A DNA stretch of 64,000 bases, from contig NZ_CP083646.1 in NCBI RefSeq assembly GCF_020099275.1, positions 2,418,001 to 2,482,000 on the forward strand, written 5' to 3'. The position numbers and the translations under genes were made by a program. How positions within the stretch are numbered: the stretch's first letter is position 1; the number at the start of each line of letters is the position of its first letter. This DNA is from Corynebacterium falsenii (GTDB lineage: Bacteria > Actinomycetota > Actinomycetes > Mycobacteriales > Mycobacteriaceae). Below are positions 27,161 to 34,614 of the stretch, piece after piece. The notes beneath the pieces were generated by a model. That model was not told the origin of the DNA. It saw only the letters and a program-made list of their open reading frames with translations, and searched no databases.

Positions 27161-27775
27161 CTAGCGCAAGCCCACCGCAGCGCGGGCACACAAAGTGACC
27201 TGCCGACGCAGCAGCGCCTCCCCCGCCCACTTGCTCGTATTCTGGCTCGCGTTGATCATGCCCGTCACGAGCTGGGCAGTAATGCGCCCCGATTCCCCAG
27301 CGAAAGATGAGTCGTAACCCCGCAGGGCTTCCGCCCACAACCCCAGGTAATGCCCCTGAGCTGCACGAACTCGGTCCAGCCCGGTGGCGTCGAGACGAAA
27401 CAATTCCCGCTGATGCAGCCGGATCAGTGCGGGTTGGCTGAGGGCGAAATCCACGTGGAAGTCCACGAGCACGTTGAGCTGATCGGCCGGCTCGGTGATC
27501 CCCTGCAGCATGGCTGTACTCTCTTGGAGCAGGTGTTCAGAAACACCAGTGAGAAGCTCCTGGAGGATGACATCTTTGCTGGCGAAGTGGCGATACACAG
27601 CCGGCCCCGAGATCCCCACAGCCTCGCCGATATCCTCGAGTCGGGTGGAGTGAAACCCCTTCACCGCCATGATCTCCGCGGCCGCGCGGAGCAGCTCGAC
27701 CCGCCGCTCCGCCTTCGCGGCCGAGCGCGCGGAAAGGCCCTCCACAGAGGGCGCGGGCGGGTAGACGGAGCTCAT
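27161..27775 (-). CDS. TetR-family repressor of the acyl-CoA operon
   Basis: 204 residues. The N-terminal helix-turn-helix spans about residues 22-68: RRVELLRAAAEIMAVKGFHSTRLEDIGEAVGISGPAVYRHFASKD broken across the usual helices. The remainder is a helical ligand-binding/dimer domain without recognisable residues. It lies just upstream of the carboxylase operon on the same strand, as Rv2506 lies beside Rv2502c-Rv2498c. A 16-bp dyad stands 17 nt before its start codon and again before accD1, so it probably represses itself and the operon, with an acyl-CoA as inducer. Confidence 0.92.
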   Translation of the reverse strand: MSSVYPPAPSVEGLSARSAAKAERRVELLRAAAEIMAVKGFHSTRLEDIGEAVGISGPAVYRHFASKDVILQELLTGVSEHLLQESTAMLQGITEPADQLNVLVDFHVDFALSQPALIRLHQRELFRLDATGLDRVRAAQGHYLGLWAEALRGYDSSFAGESGRITAQLVTGMINASQNTSKWAGEALLRRQVTLCARAAVGLR

Positions 27776-27792
27776 GGCGAATGAGCTTAGTG

Positions 27793-27808
27793 GTAAATCA
27801 CCATTAAC
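27793..27808 (-). promoter_or_regulatory. TetR operator upstream of tetR
   Basis: On the minus strand GTTAATGGTGATTTAC, identical to the site at 26934-26949 except one base. It lies 17 nt before the tetR ATG. Confidence 0.75.
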
Positions 27809-27842
27809 TGAAGTGTTTTCCCACAGATTGACCGCGAGCGGC

Positions 27843-28757
27843 CTAGCAGGCAGCGGTGGGCAACTCCCCCAGAACGGGCTGCAGGATCTTCACCGCTTCG
27901 GTGAGCCGCGCCTGCGCGCCCTCCATGGTGCCGTCTGGACTCGTGGCCGCGAGAGCTACCGCGACGAACTTCCCGGCACCGTTGGGGACTAGACCGAACT
28001 GGCGTGCGCCGTAGTTCCCGGACTCGTCGGGGCCCCACCCGCCCTTGAACAGTGCGCCGGGGATGATGCCCAAACCATAACCGCCGCCACTGGCGATCTG
28101 CCCCATGTACTTAGTCACCGGCTCGGAGCCCTGAATGCACCGCAGGTTGCTTGCGAATGTCGCCTGCTCCGGCACGGACCAATCGCTCTGGCCGAAGCTG
28201 CTAAACCCGGGGCGGACAACTTTCGTCTGAACCGTCGCGGAACTCTTGCCCTCACTGATAACCTGCTCGGTAAGCGTGGCGGCTCGGCTGGGATCTCCCA
28301 AAGAAGCCCACAATTGCGCAGCAGCCTCGTTGCTGGACTGGGTGATCGCGGGAGCCACGTAAGGCTGAGCCGCCGCGGAATCGTTACGGAGGGCCGCAAT
28401 GGCGATGGGAACCTTGATCGTGGACCACGGCGGCACGGTCACCCCATTGTTGGAGTGGCCACCGTTACCGATGGCCATATCCACACCGTCAGGAAGCGCG
28501 GAAAGGACTTCCGAACCAGCCATCGAGGCTCCTTCCACAGGACCGGTCGACGCCGACGCGCTCCCCTCACCTGGCTCCGTGGGGTTCGGTGATGCCGATT
28601 GCTCCGCTGTTGGGCTTGCTGACCCGCTGGCTGATCGGGAAGACGAATCAACGTCCCCGATCGTGCAACTACTCAACCCCAGGCTCACCGCCAACGCACC
28701 GGCGGCCACAGTTATCGCCGTAGGTACTGCCGTAGTGGACCGACGTGCCCTCATCAT
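27843..28757 (-). CDS. Beta-lactamase-like serine hydrolase lipoprotein
   Basis: 304 residues. It has a signal peptide with lipobox LGLSSC (Cys31), so it should be a membrane-anchored exported lipoprotein, followed by a Ser/Ala/Pro linker to about residue 80. The rest shows the penicillin-binding/beta-lactamase layout: S112-T-I-K115 (SxxK), SNE near residue 142 in the SDN place, and KGGWG near 242 for the KTG box. The class A glutamate loop is not evident, so cleavage of beta-lactams is doubtful; a peptidoglycan-related or inactive role is possible. Its start overlaps the stop of the upstream gene by 4 nt. Confidence 0.75.
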   Translation of the reverse strand: MMRARRSTTAVPTAITVAAGALAVSLGLSSCTIGDVDSSSRSASGSASPTAEQSASPNPTEPGEGSASASTGPVEGASMAGSEVLSALPDGVDMAIGNGGHSNNGVTVPPWSTIKVPIAIAALRNDSAAAQPYVAPAITQSSNEAAAQLWASLGDPSRAATLTEQVISEGKSSATVQTKVVRPGFSSFGQSDWSVPEQATFASNLRCIQGSEPVTKYMGQIASGGGYGLGIIPGALFKGGWGPDESGNYGARQFGLVPNGAGKFVAVALAATSPDGTMEGAQARLTEAVKILQPVLGELPTAAC

Positions 28758-29608
28758 GAGATATAAACCACCGCATCGTTGCCGCCGCGGCAGGTGACGT
28801 AATCGCCGTTATCGGAGCAATCCATGGAGTAGTGCTTCCCCGTGACGGAGGAATAGGCATCCACCATGCCGGTCGTCTTGTCGGTGTCGAGGTAGTACCG
28901 CACGAAGGCATCGCGCACAGCCTGGGCAAACGGCTCAGACGTAATCGTGGTTCCGCGGTAGACGTTGTTGAAGTCGCCCGCCGGGGCTCCGCTGCGGGCA
29001 GCATCGTTGGCGGGGATGGCTCCGCTGGGCAGCTTCGGATCACGCGGACGGCCGGCCTCTTGGCTCGACGACGTTGCTGCCGTGCTCGACGTAGACGAGC
29101 TGACTCCGTCCGACGCCCCCTGCTCCCCAGCTGCGCTACGGGCCGACGTCGCAGGACCAGATGCCCCAGATGCCGAGGAATCACCATTGTCGGAGAAATA
29201 GTTCTGATACAGGAAAGCGCCCAGTGCAATGACGACAGCAATGATGAGCACAACGATGCCCGCCGCGATCCAGCCATCCTTTGACCGGCGGCGAGGTGAA
29301 GACTCCTCCGGGATGTACTGCGGCTGTTGTGGTTGCTGCAGCTGCTGCGGCTGGACCCGCTGCCACGGGGGCTGCTGCTGGTACTGCGGCTGTTGTGGTT
29401 GCTGAGGTTGCTGAGGCGGTCCACCGTACACATACTGCGGACCCTGTGGCTTCTGGGGCCCCTGCGGGCCCCGCGGACCCTGTGGCCCCGATCCCCACTG
29501 GTCACGCGGCGAATTATTCACCGCAGGTTGAATCCGGGTCTCATCATTCAGATGATCACCTGAATGATCGCCGCTACGTCCCCACTGGGGTTCATTTCCA
29601 CTGGGCAT
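28754..29608 (-). CDS. Single-span membrane protein with Pro/Gln-rich cytoplasmic tail
   Basis: 284 residues. Residues 1-108 are low complexity: GPQGPRGPQGPQ followed by runs of PQQPQQPQ. One membrane helix spans about 113-136. The outside part has a Ser/Ala linker and ends in a small domain of about 80 residues (FNNVYRGTTITSEPFAQAVRDAF, then MDCSDNGDYVTCRGGNDAVVYIS) with two cysteines that could form a disulfide. I do not recognise the domain by name. It is coupled by a 4-nt overlap to the beta-lactamase-like lipoprotein gene, so the two may act together at the envelope. Confidence 0.8.
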   Translation of the reverse strand: MPSGNEPQWGRSGDHSGDHLNDETRIQPAVNNSPRDQWGSGPQGPRGPQGPQKPQGPQYVYGGPPQQPQQPQQPQYQQQPPWQRVQPQQLQQPQQPQYIPEESSPRRRSKDGWIAAGIVVLIIAVVIALGAFLYQNYFSDNGDSSASGASGPATSARSAAGEQGASDGVSSSTSSTAATSSSQEAGRPRDPKLPSGAIPANDAARSGAPAGDFNNVYRGTTITSEPFAQAVRDAFVRYYLDTDKTTGMVDAYSSVTGKHYSMDCSDNGDYVTCRGGNDAVVYIS

Positions 29609-29654
29609 TCTTTTAACCTCTTCGTCTCAACGCCTCACGCGGCCCGGCCAGCCC

Positions 29655-31238
29655 CTAGTGGGCAAAGTGCCGCTCACCAGTAAGGTACATCGTCACGCCC
29701 GCCTTGTTGGCCGCTTCGATAACCTCGGCATCACGAACCGATCCACCCGGCTGAACGACTGCCCGCACACCGGCGTCGGCCAAAACCTCGAAGCCATCGG
29801 CGAAGGGGAAGAACGCATCGGAGGCAGCCACCGCACCACGGGCGCGCTCCTCGTCCCCTGCGAGGGAGTTCGCGCGCTCCACAGCGAGCTTTGCGGCGTC
29901 CACGCGGTTGACCTGCCCCATGCCCACGCCCACGGTGGCGCCGCCCTTGGCCAGCAGGATGGCGTTGGACTTCACCGCGCGTACGGAACGCCATGCGAAC
30001 TCCAGCTCGGCGAGAGTCTCCGAATCGGCGGGCTCACCGGCAGCCAGGGTCCAGTTGTTGGTGTAGTCACCGTGGGCGTCAATGAGGTCACGCTGCTGCA
30101 GCAGCAGGCCGCCGGAGATCTCGCGGGACTCCACGATCGGGCGGTTGCTGCCCGGCTCCGGCGCCTGCAAAATGCGGATGTTCTTCTTCTGCGAGAGCAC
30201 GTCGATCGCGCCCTCTTCGTAGCTGGGGGCGATGATGACCTCGGTGAAGATCTCGGCAACCTGGTTCGCCATCTCCACGGTCACCTCGCGGTTCGCAGCG
30301 ATCACACCGCCGTAGGCAGATACCGGGTCGCAGGCGTGAGCGCGCTTGTGCGCCTCGGCGATGGACTCATCGGACACGGCGATGCCGCAGGGGTTCGCGT
30401 GCTTGATGATCGCCACGGTGGGGCGCTTGTGATCCCAGGCGGCGCGCCACGCTGCGTCGGAGTCCGTGTAGTTGTTGTAGCTCATTTCCTTGCCGTGGAA
30501 CTGCTCGGCATTGGCGAGGCCCTCGCCGTTGGCGTACAACGCGGCGGCCTGGTGCGGGTTCTCGCCGTAGCGCAGCACGTTCTTGCGCTCGTAGCTGCAG
30601 CCCAGCCATTCGGGGAAGCGCTCTTCCTCGTCCAGGATTGCTTGCCCCATCCAGTTCGCCACAGCCATGTCGTAGTTGGCGGTGTGGCGGAACGCCTCGG
30701 CGGCCAGGTGGGCACGCTCTTCGCGGGTGAATCCACCGGACTCGGCGGCGCGAACCACATCGTCATAGCGCTCCGGGTCCACGATCACGGCCACGGACGG
30801 GTGGTTCTTTGCCGCGGCGCGCACCATGGAGGGCCCGCCGATATCGATCTGCTCCACGCACTCGTCGAAGCCAGCGCCGGAGGCCACGGTCTGGGTGAAG
30901 GGATACAAGTTGACCACCACCAGCTGGAATGCCTCGATGTCGAGGTCTTCGAGTTGCTGGAGGTGGTCATCCTTGCGGGTGTCGGCCAGGATTCCGGCGT
31001 GCACGCGCGGGTGCAGGGTCTTCACGCGACCTTCCAGGACTTCCGGGAAACCGGTGAGCTGCTCCACTTCGGTGACCGGCACGCCGGCATCCGCGATCTT
31101 CTTCGCGGTGGAGCCGGTGGACACGATCTCCACGCCCTGCTCATGCAGGCCGGCAGCGAGCTCTTCAAGCCCGGTTTTGTCGTACACGCTAATGAGCGCG
31201 CGGCGGATGTGCTTTTTGTCCTGGTTGTTGTCAGTCAT
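29655..31238 (-). CDS. purH: Bifunctional AICAR transformylase/IMP cyclohydrolase
   Basis: 527 residues. The N-terminal MGS-like cyclohydrolase domain (residues 1-200) contains [39 protein letters not shown] and [15 protein letters not shown]. The C-terminal AICAR transformylase has [21 protein letters not shown] near residue 285 with the catalytic Lys-His pair, and [10 protein letters not shown] and VQPGGSVRD at the end. It carries out the last two steps of IMP synthesis. It overlaps purN by 8 nt. Confidence 0.97.
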   Translation of the reverse strand: MTDNNQDKKHIRRALISVYDKTGLEELAAGLHEQGVEIVSTGSTAKKIADAGVPVTEVEQLTGFPEVLEGRVKTLHPRVHAGILADTRKDDHLQQLEDLDIEAFQLVVVNLYPFTQTVASGAGFDECVEQIDIGGPSMVRAAAKNHPSVAVIVDPERYDDVVRAAESGGFTREERAHLAAEAFRHTANYDMAVANWMGQAILDEEERFPEWLGCSYERKNVLRYGENPHQAAALYANGEGLANAEQFHGKEMSYNNYTDSDAAWRAAWDHKRPTVAIIKHANPCGIAVSDESIAEAHKRAHACDPVSAYGGVIAANREVTVEMANQVAEIFTEVIIAPSYEEGAIDVLSQKKNIRILQAPEPGSNRPIVESREISGGLLLQQRDLIDAHGDYTNNWTLAAGEPADSETLAELEFAWRSVRAVKSNAILLAKGGATVGVGMGQVNRVDAAKLAVERANSLAGDEERARGAVAASDAFFPFADGFEVLADAGVRAVVQPGGSVRDAEVIEAANKAGVTMYLTGERHFAH

Positions 31239-31848
31239 GGCTGCCGATCCTGGCCTTTCGTCCTTCGATGCTGATCCCGAGCTCCGCGATGCGGTGCAAA
31301 ACGTCCACGAGCAGTGCCCGTTCGGTTTCCTTTATTCTTTCATGCAAGGTCTCAACTGTGTCGTCTGAGTGGACTGTCACCGGCCGCTGATCGAGGATTG
31401 GGCCGGTATCCACACCACTATCCACTATATGGACTGTGGTTCCGGTGACGCGCACCCCGTAGGCCATCGCGTCCGCCACGGCGTGCGCTCCGGGGAAGGC
31501 CGGCAGCAGTGCCGGGTGGGTGTTGATGATCTTTCCGGCGAAACGCTCCACCACGTGGGCGCCGATGATGCGCATGAAACCGGCGCTGACCACGAGGTCC
31601 GGCGCGTAGCCTGCGAGCGCGTCGGCGAGGTCGCGGTTCCACTGGTCGCGGTCGGTGGCGCGGGGGATGTAGTCCACCCTGAACGTGGGGATCCCGGCGC
31701 GCTCGGCGCGGTCGAGCGCCTCGCACTGCCGGTCGCTGCCCACGGCGAGGATGTCAATTTTCGTCGTGTCCACGTTGTCGATCACGCTCTGGAGCAGCGT
31801 TCCCGTTCCGCTCGCGAGGATCACTATCTTCATCGCCGTTTCCGCCAT
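31231..31848 (-). CDS. purN: Phosphoribosylglycinamide formyltransferase
   Basis: 205 residues from ATG 31846-31848, picked because GAGGAAG lies 7 nt before it; the open frame upstream has no site. Seen: [13 protein letters not shown] at the start, VSAGFMRI, the catalytic [16 protein letters not shown] (Asn, His) and [11 protein letters not shown] with the catalytic Asp. It transfers a formyl group from 10-formyl-THF to GAR, the third step of purine synthesis. Its start lies 95 nt inside the end of the PerM-like gene and its end overlaps purH, so the three are one operon, like Rv0955-Rv0957. Confidence 0.95.
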   Translation of the reverse strand: MAETAMKIVILASGTGTLLQSVIDNVDTTKIDILAVGSDRQCEALDRAERAGIPTFRVDYIPRATDRDQWNRDLADALAGYAPDLVVSAGFMRIIGAHVVERFAGKIINTHPALLPAFPGAHAVADAMAYGVRVTGTTVHIVDSGVDTGPILDQRPVTVHSDDTVETLHERIKETERALLVDVLHRIAELGISIEGRKARIGSHD

Positions 31849-33460
31849 TGTCTGCTTCCTCTGTTGAGTCCGTGTCTGCTGTGTCTTCTGTGTCTTGTTC
31901 GTCTTCGGGTTCCGCCGGGCTTTCGCCCTTGTCATCCGACGCCGCTACGTTCTCCCCCGCCTCAGTATTATCTTCGGCGGCCTCAACGTTGCCCGCCTCA
32001 ATGTTGTCTTCGGATGGCGGGACATCCGGCACGTCCTCGACCACCTTGTCCCCTGCACGCGCGATAACCACCATGATCACAGTCGCAGGGACCAGCAGCC
32101 ACACGCCCAGTTCGACCGCAAAGAGCCACACGAGGGGCCCAGTGTTGCCGTAGACCCCGAGCTCGCCACCGGATAGCCACGCGGCACAGAAACCAATGAA
32201 CGCGGCCGCGGCTCCGCTGCCGATGGCCAGCAACGCCGGCGCCTCGATGTACCCGCGCTTGCGAACGAAGCCGTAGACCGTCACCACGGACACCACGGCC
32301 GGCACGAGCAAGAGGAAGCCCCCGTAAGGAATCGTCTGGTTGGGAATTGCCGCCAGAATCGGCACGGGCGGAAGGTTCACGTTGTCGGCGGTAAACAGGC
32401 TGACTGCTCCGTTTCCGATGTGGAACTCTCCACCCAGCAACACGGCTGCCCCGCCGAGTGCAATGTTCGGCAGGTAGGCCAGCGCCACAAGACTCAAGCC
32501 GATCACACCGAGCGTGTCGGATGTGATGGCGTAGGCGCTTTCGAAAGCGTTGAGGTTCGTTAGCAGGGAGATCAGCGCGGCAACTGCGCCTGCGATCGTC
32601 ATCCATCCGAGGAATCGGCCCGCTAGGCGGAACGCCTCGACCGGCCAGGTGGACAGCTGTCGGCGCAGCAGCAGGGCGCGCCACACCCGTGGGCGCATAC
32701 CAATGACTACGGAGGCACCGTTGACGAGCACCGTGGCAACGAGTGCCGTCAGCAGGTTCGGGGGCGACACGTCGTAAACTCCGCTAGCGTCCCAGATCAT
32801 CAGCCAGGCAATGCACGTCAGCAGGGCGGGGATCAGCAGGCTGAGGGTGGCGAACACGCGCAATCCCCGCACGCTGATCGAGTTCCCGAGCGTGGCCGTT
32901 GCGCGGCGCGAGTGGATTGCTACCAGAATCATCGCGGGCAACAGCGGACTAAAGCCAAGCTCCGCGCCGCCGATCGTCACCGGGGCGAGATTGAACACCA
33001 TCCACAGGGAACCGATGGTGGCGGGGATAATGGAGAACCCGGCCCCGATGCCCACGATCACAGCAATCACGGCAATCACGCCAATGGTCGCTCCGTGATT
33101 AATGAGAATCTGCGGGCCGTACTTGCGAACGTGGGGTTTCCATGTTTCCCACCACGCGCCGATCGCGGATGTCTTTTTCACATCGACGCCACTACCCGTC
33201 CCCTTCTTCGCGGTCGGCACCGCACGGGAGGCGGAGCTGCCGACTGCGGTGGAGGGGGCCGCAACAAAGCTCTCCTGGGCGGCGCTGCCGCGGCGCGTCC
33301 TTTCGGTCTTCCTCTCAGTATTCCTGTTCGGGGTCACCGACTGCCGAGTAGACCGCACGTCCCTCGACCGCTGGCTACCGGTCCCCCTGCGGGGAGTGCG
33401 GCGGCTGGGCGAGGCAGGACGGCGGGATCCAGGGCGCTGCGCATCGGGTTGCTTACTCAC
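31754..33460 (-). CDS. perM: PerM-like polytopic membrane protein (DUF6350)
   Basis: 568 residues from GTG 33458-33460. The first 110 residues are basic and Pro/Ser/Arg rich, then about ten membrane helices occupy residues 115-480 (for example GVIAVIAVIVGIGAGFS and LLLVPAVVSVVTVYG), and the last 85 are an acidic tail of Glu, Asp and Asn. The family matches Rv0955 (PerM), reported to stabilise the divisome protein FtsB in mycobacteria, and has the same neighbours purN and purH. No enzymatic motif is seen. The acidic tail is encoded in sequence that also encodes the start of purN in another frame. Confidence 0.82.
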   Translation of the reverse strand: MSKQPDAQRPGSRRPASPSRRTPRRGTGSQRSRDVRSTRQSVTPNRNTERKTERTRRGSAAQESFVAAPSTAVGSSASRAVPTAKKGTGSGVDVKKTSAIGAWWETWKPHVRKYGPQILINHGATIGVIAVIAVIVGIGAGFSIIPATIGSLWMVFNLAPVTIGGAELGFSPLLPAMILVAIHSRRATATLGNSISVRGLRVFATLSLLIPALLTCIAWLMIWDASGVYDVSPPNLLTALVATVLVNGASVVIGMRPRVWRALLLRRQLSTWPVEAFRLAGRFLGWMTIAGAVAALISLLTNLNAFESAYAITSDTLGVIGLSLVALAYLPNIALGGAAVLLGGEFHIGNGAVSLFTADNVNLPPVPILAAIPNQTIPYGGFLLLVPAVVSVVTVYGFVRKRGYIEAPALLAIGSGAAAAFIGFCAAWLSGGELGVYGNTGPLVWLFAVELGVWLLVPATVIMVVIARAGDKVVEDVPDVPPSEDNIEAGNVEAAEDNTEAGENVAASDDKGESPAEPEDEQDTEDTADTDSTEEADNGGNGDEDSDPRERNGNAAPERDRQRGHDEN

Positions 33461-33816
33461 CCCATCTATTGTGCCTAGCTCGTGATCTAAACGTGGTACT
33501 GACTCACCTTGGGGAGGGAGATCTCGGCAGAGCACAGCCAACCTTCAACCATCGCTGGAGAGTTTGCAGATATTACAAACAAACCTCCCCTCCCCAGTGC
33601 CGCAAATCACATACCCGCCCAAAATCGCCGTTGAGCTGCACCTTTACTGAACTGAGGCTTCCATCACCACAGTAAATCCGACGGTAATCGATATCGGATC
33701 GTTATTTTTTGCCGAAATAGCTTGCCCACTGGGTACTTACGCGTTAATGTTACGTCTCGTTGATAACGAAGTGGTCACGAAAATCCACACGTCCATGACG
33801 AAAAGGTAACGATTCA
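33461..33816. other. Divergent control region between perM and M23 gene
   Basis: 356 nt without a convincing open frame. It becomes AT rich after 33650. The M23 promoter is listed separately; the perM start is close to 33461 with little room for a leader. Confidence 0.6.
33722..33750 (+). promoter_or_regulatory. Promoter of M23 peptidase gene
   Basis: TTGCCC (33722-33727) and TAATGT (33745-33750) separated by 17 nt. This leaves a leader of roughly 60 nt that ends with AAAAGG before the GTG. Confidence 0.55.
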
Positions 33817-34557
33817 GTGAAGATCTCCTCTGAGGCGCGTCGCGCAGGTGCACACCGCAAGCTCGATAACAGCGCAAAGCGTCGCGTCGCTTTCGTCGCT
33901 GTCGCTGCCGGTGCCGTCACCTCCGCTGGCGCTGCAGGCGCCACCGCAGGCGCTGCTCAAGCTGAAGACGGTAACGCTGGTCACGCCCCCGCCACGGCAA
34001 TCCTGGCTCAGGGTCAGGGTACCGCACCAGCGGCTGCTCCGGAGGCGCCCCAGACTCCCCAGATCCTCGAGGTTCCGCAGGCCAAGCCCGTGTCTGATCT
34101 GGCTGGCCAGCTGGACTCCGCACTGCGTTTCGCTCAGGAGCGCATCGCAGCCGATCTCGCTGCCCGCGCTCCCCTCGCTGTGAAACCCGCAGACGGTGCA
34201 TTCACCTCCCCGTTCGGCATGCGTTGGGGCACCATGCACAAGGGCATCGACATCGCTAACGTCATCGGCACCCCGATCCTCTCCGTGGAGGACGGCACCG
34301 TCATCGACGCTGGCCCCGCCTCCGGCTTCGGCCAGTGGGTGCGCGTCAAGCACGATGATGGCACCATCACCGTCTACGGCCACGTTGCCACCATCGACGT
34401 CACCGTTGGCCAGCACGTGACCGCTGGTCAGAAGATCGCTGGTATGGGCAACGAGGGCTTCTCCACCGGAACTCACCTGCACTTCGAGGTGCATCCCGGC
34501 GGTGGCGAGGCCATCGACCCCGTGCCGTGGCTCGCAGCCCGCAACATCTTCGTCTAA
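33817..34557 (+). CDS. Secreted M23-family (LytM) peptidase
   Basis: 246 residues from GTG 33817 with AAAAGG upstream. The N-terminus is basic, then a hydrophobic Ala/Val/Gly stretch about residues 26-50 ending AGAAQAEDG, which reads as a signal peptide. The C-terminal domain is a LytM/M23 peptidase: the first metal ligands sit in FTSPFGMRWGTMHKGIDIAN, where His and Asp are present, and the last pair in STGTHLHFEVH (HxH). It should cut peptide bridges in the cell wall or regulate such hydrolases. The place beside pcrA matches Rv0950c. Confidence 0.92.
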   Translation: MKISSEARRAGAHRKLDNSAKRRVAFVAVAAGAVTSAGAAGATAGAAQAEDGNAGHAPATAILAQGQGTAPAAAPEAPQTPQILEVPQAKPVSDLAGQLDSALRFAQERIAADLAARAPLAVKPADGAFTSPFGMRWGTMHKGIDIANVIGTPILSVEDGTVIDAGPASGFGQWVRVKHDDGTITVYGHVATIDVTVGQHVTAGQKIAGMGNEGFSTGTHLHFEVHPGGGEAIDPVPWLAARNIFV

Positions 34558-34577
34558 GACGTCGTTACTACCTCTCA

Positions 34578-34605
34578 CAGGCTCCCGCCGTTCCGCGGGG
34601 GCCTG
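34578..34605. terminator. Bidirectional terminator between M23 and pcrA
   Basis: Stem of 11 bp around the GTTCC loop (CAGGCTCCCGC with GCGGGGGCCTG). It lies in the 57 nt between convergent stops. Confidence 0.65.
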
Positions 34606-34614
34606 TTGTCGTTG

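Noticed and set aside
27843..28757. A beta-lactam resistance gene
   Set aside because: The class A glutamate loop is not evident and the gene sits in an apparently chromosomal envelope operon, so resistance should not be inferred.
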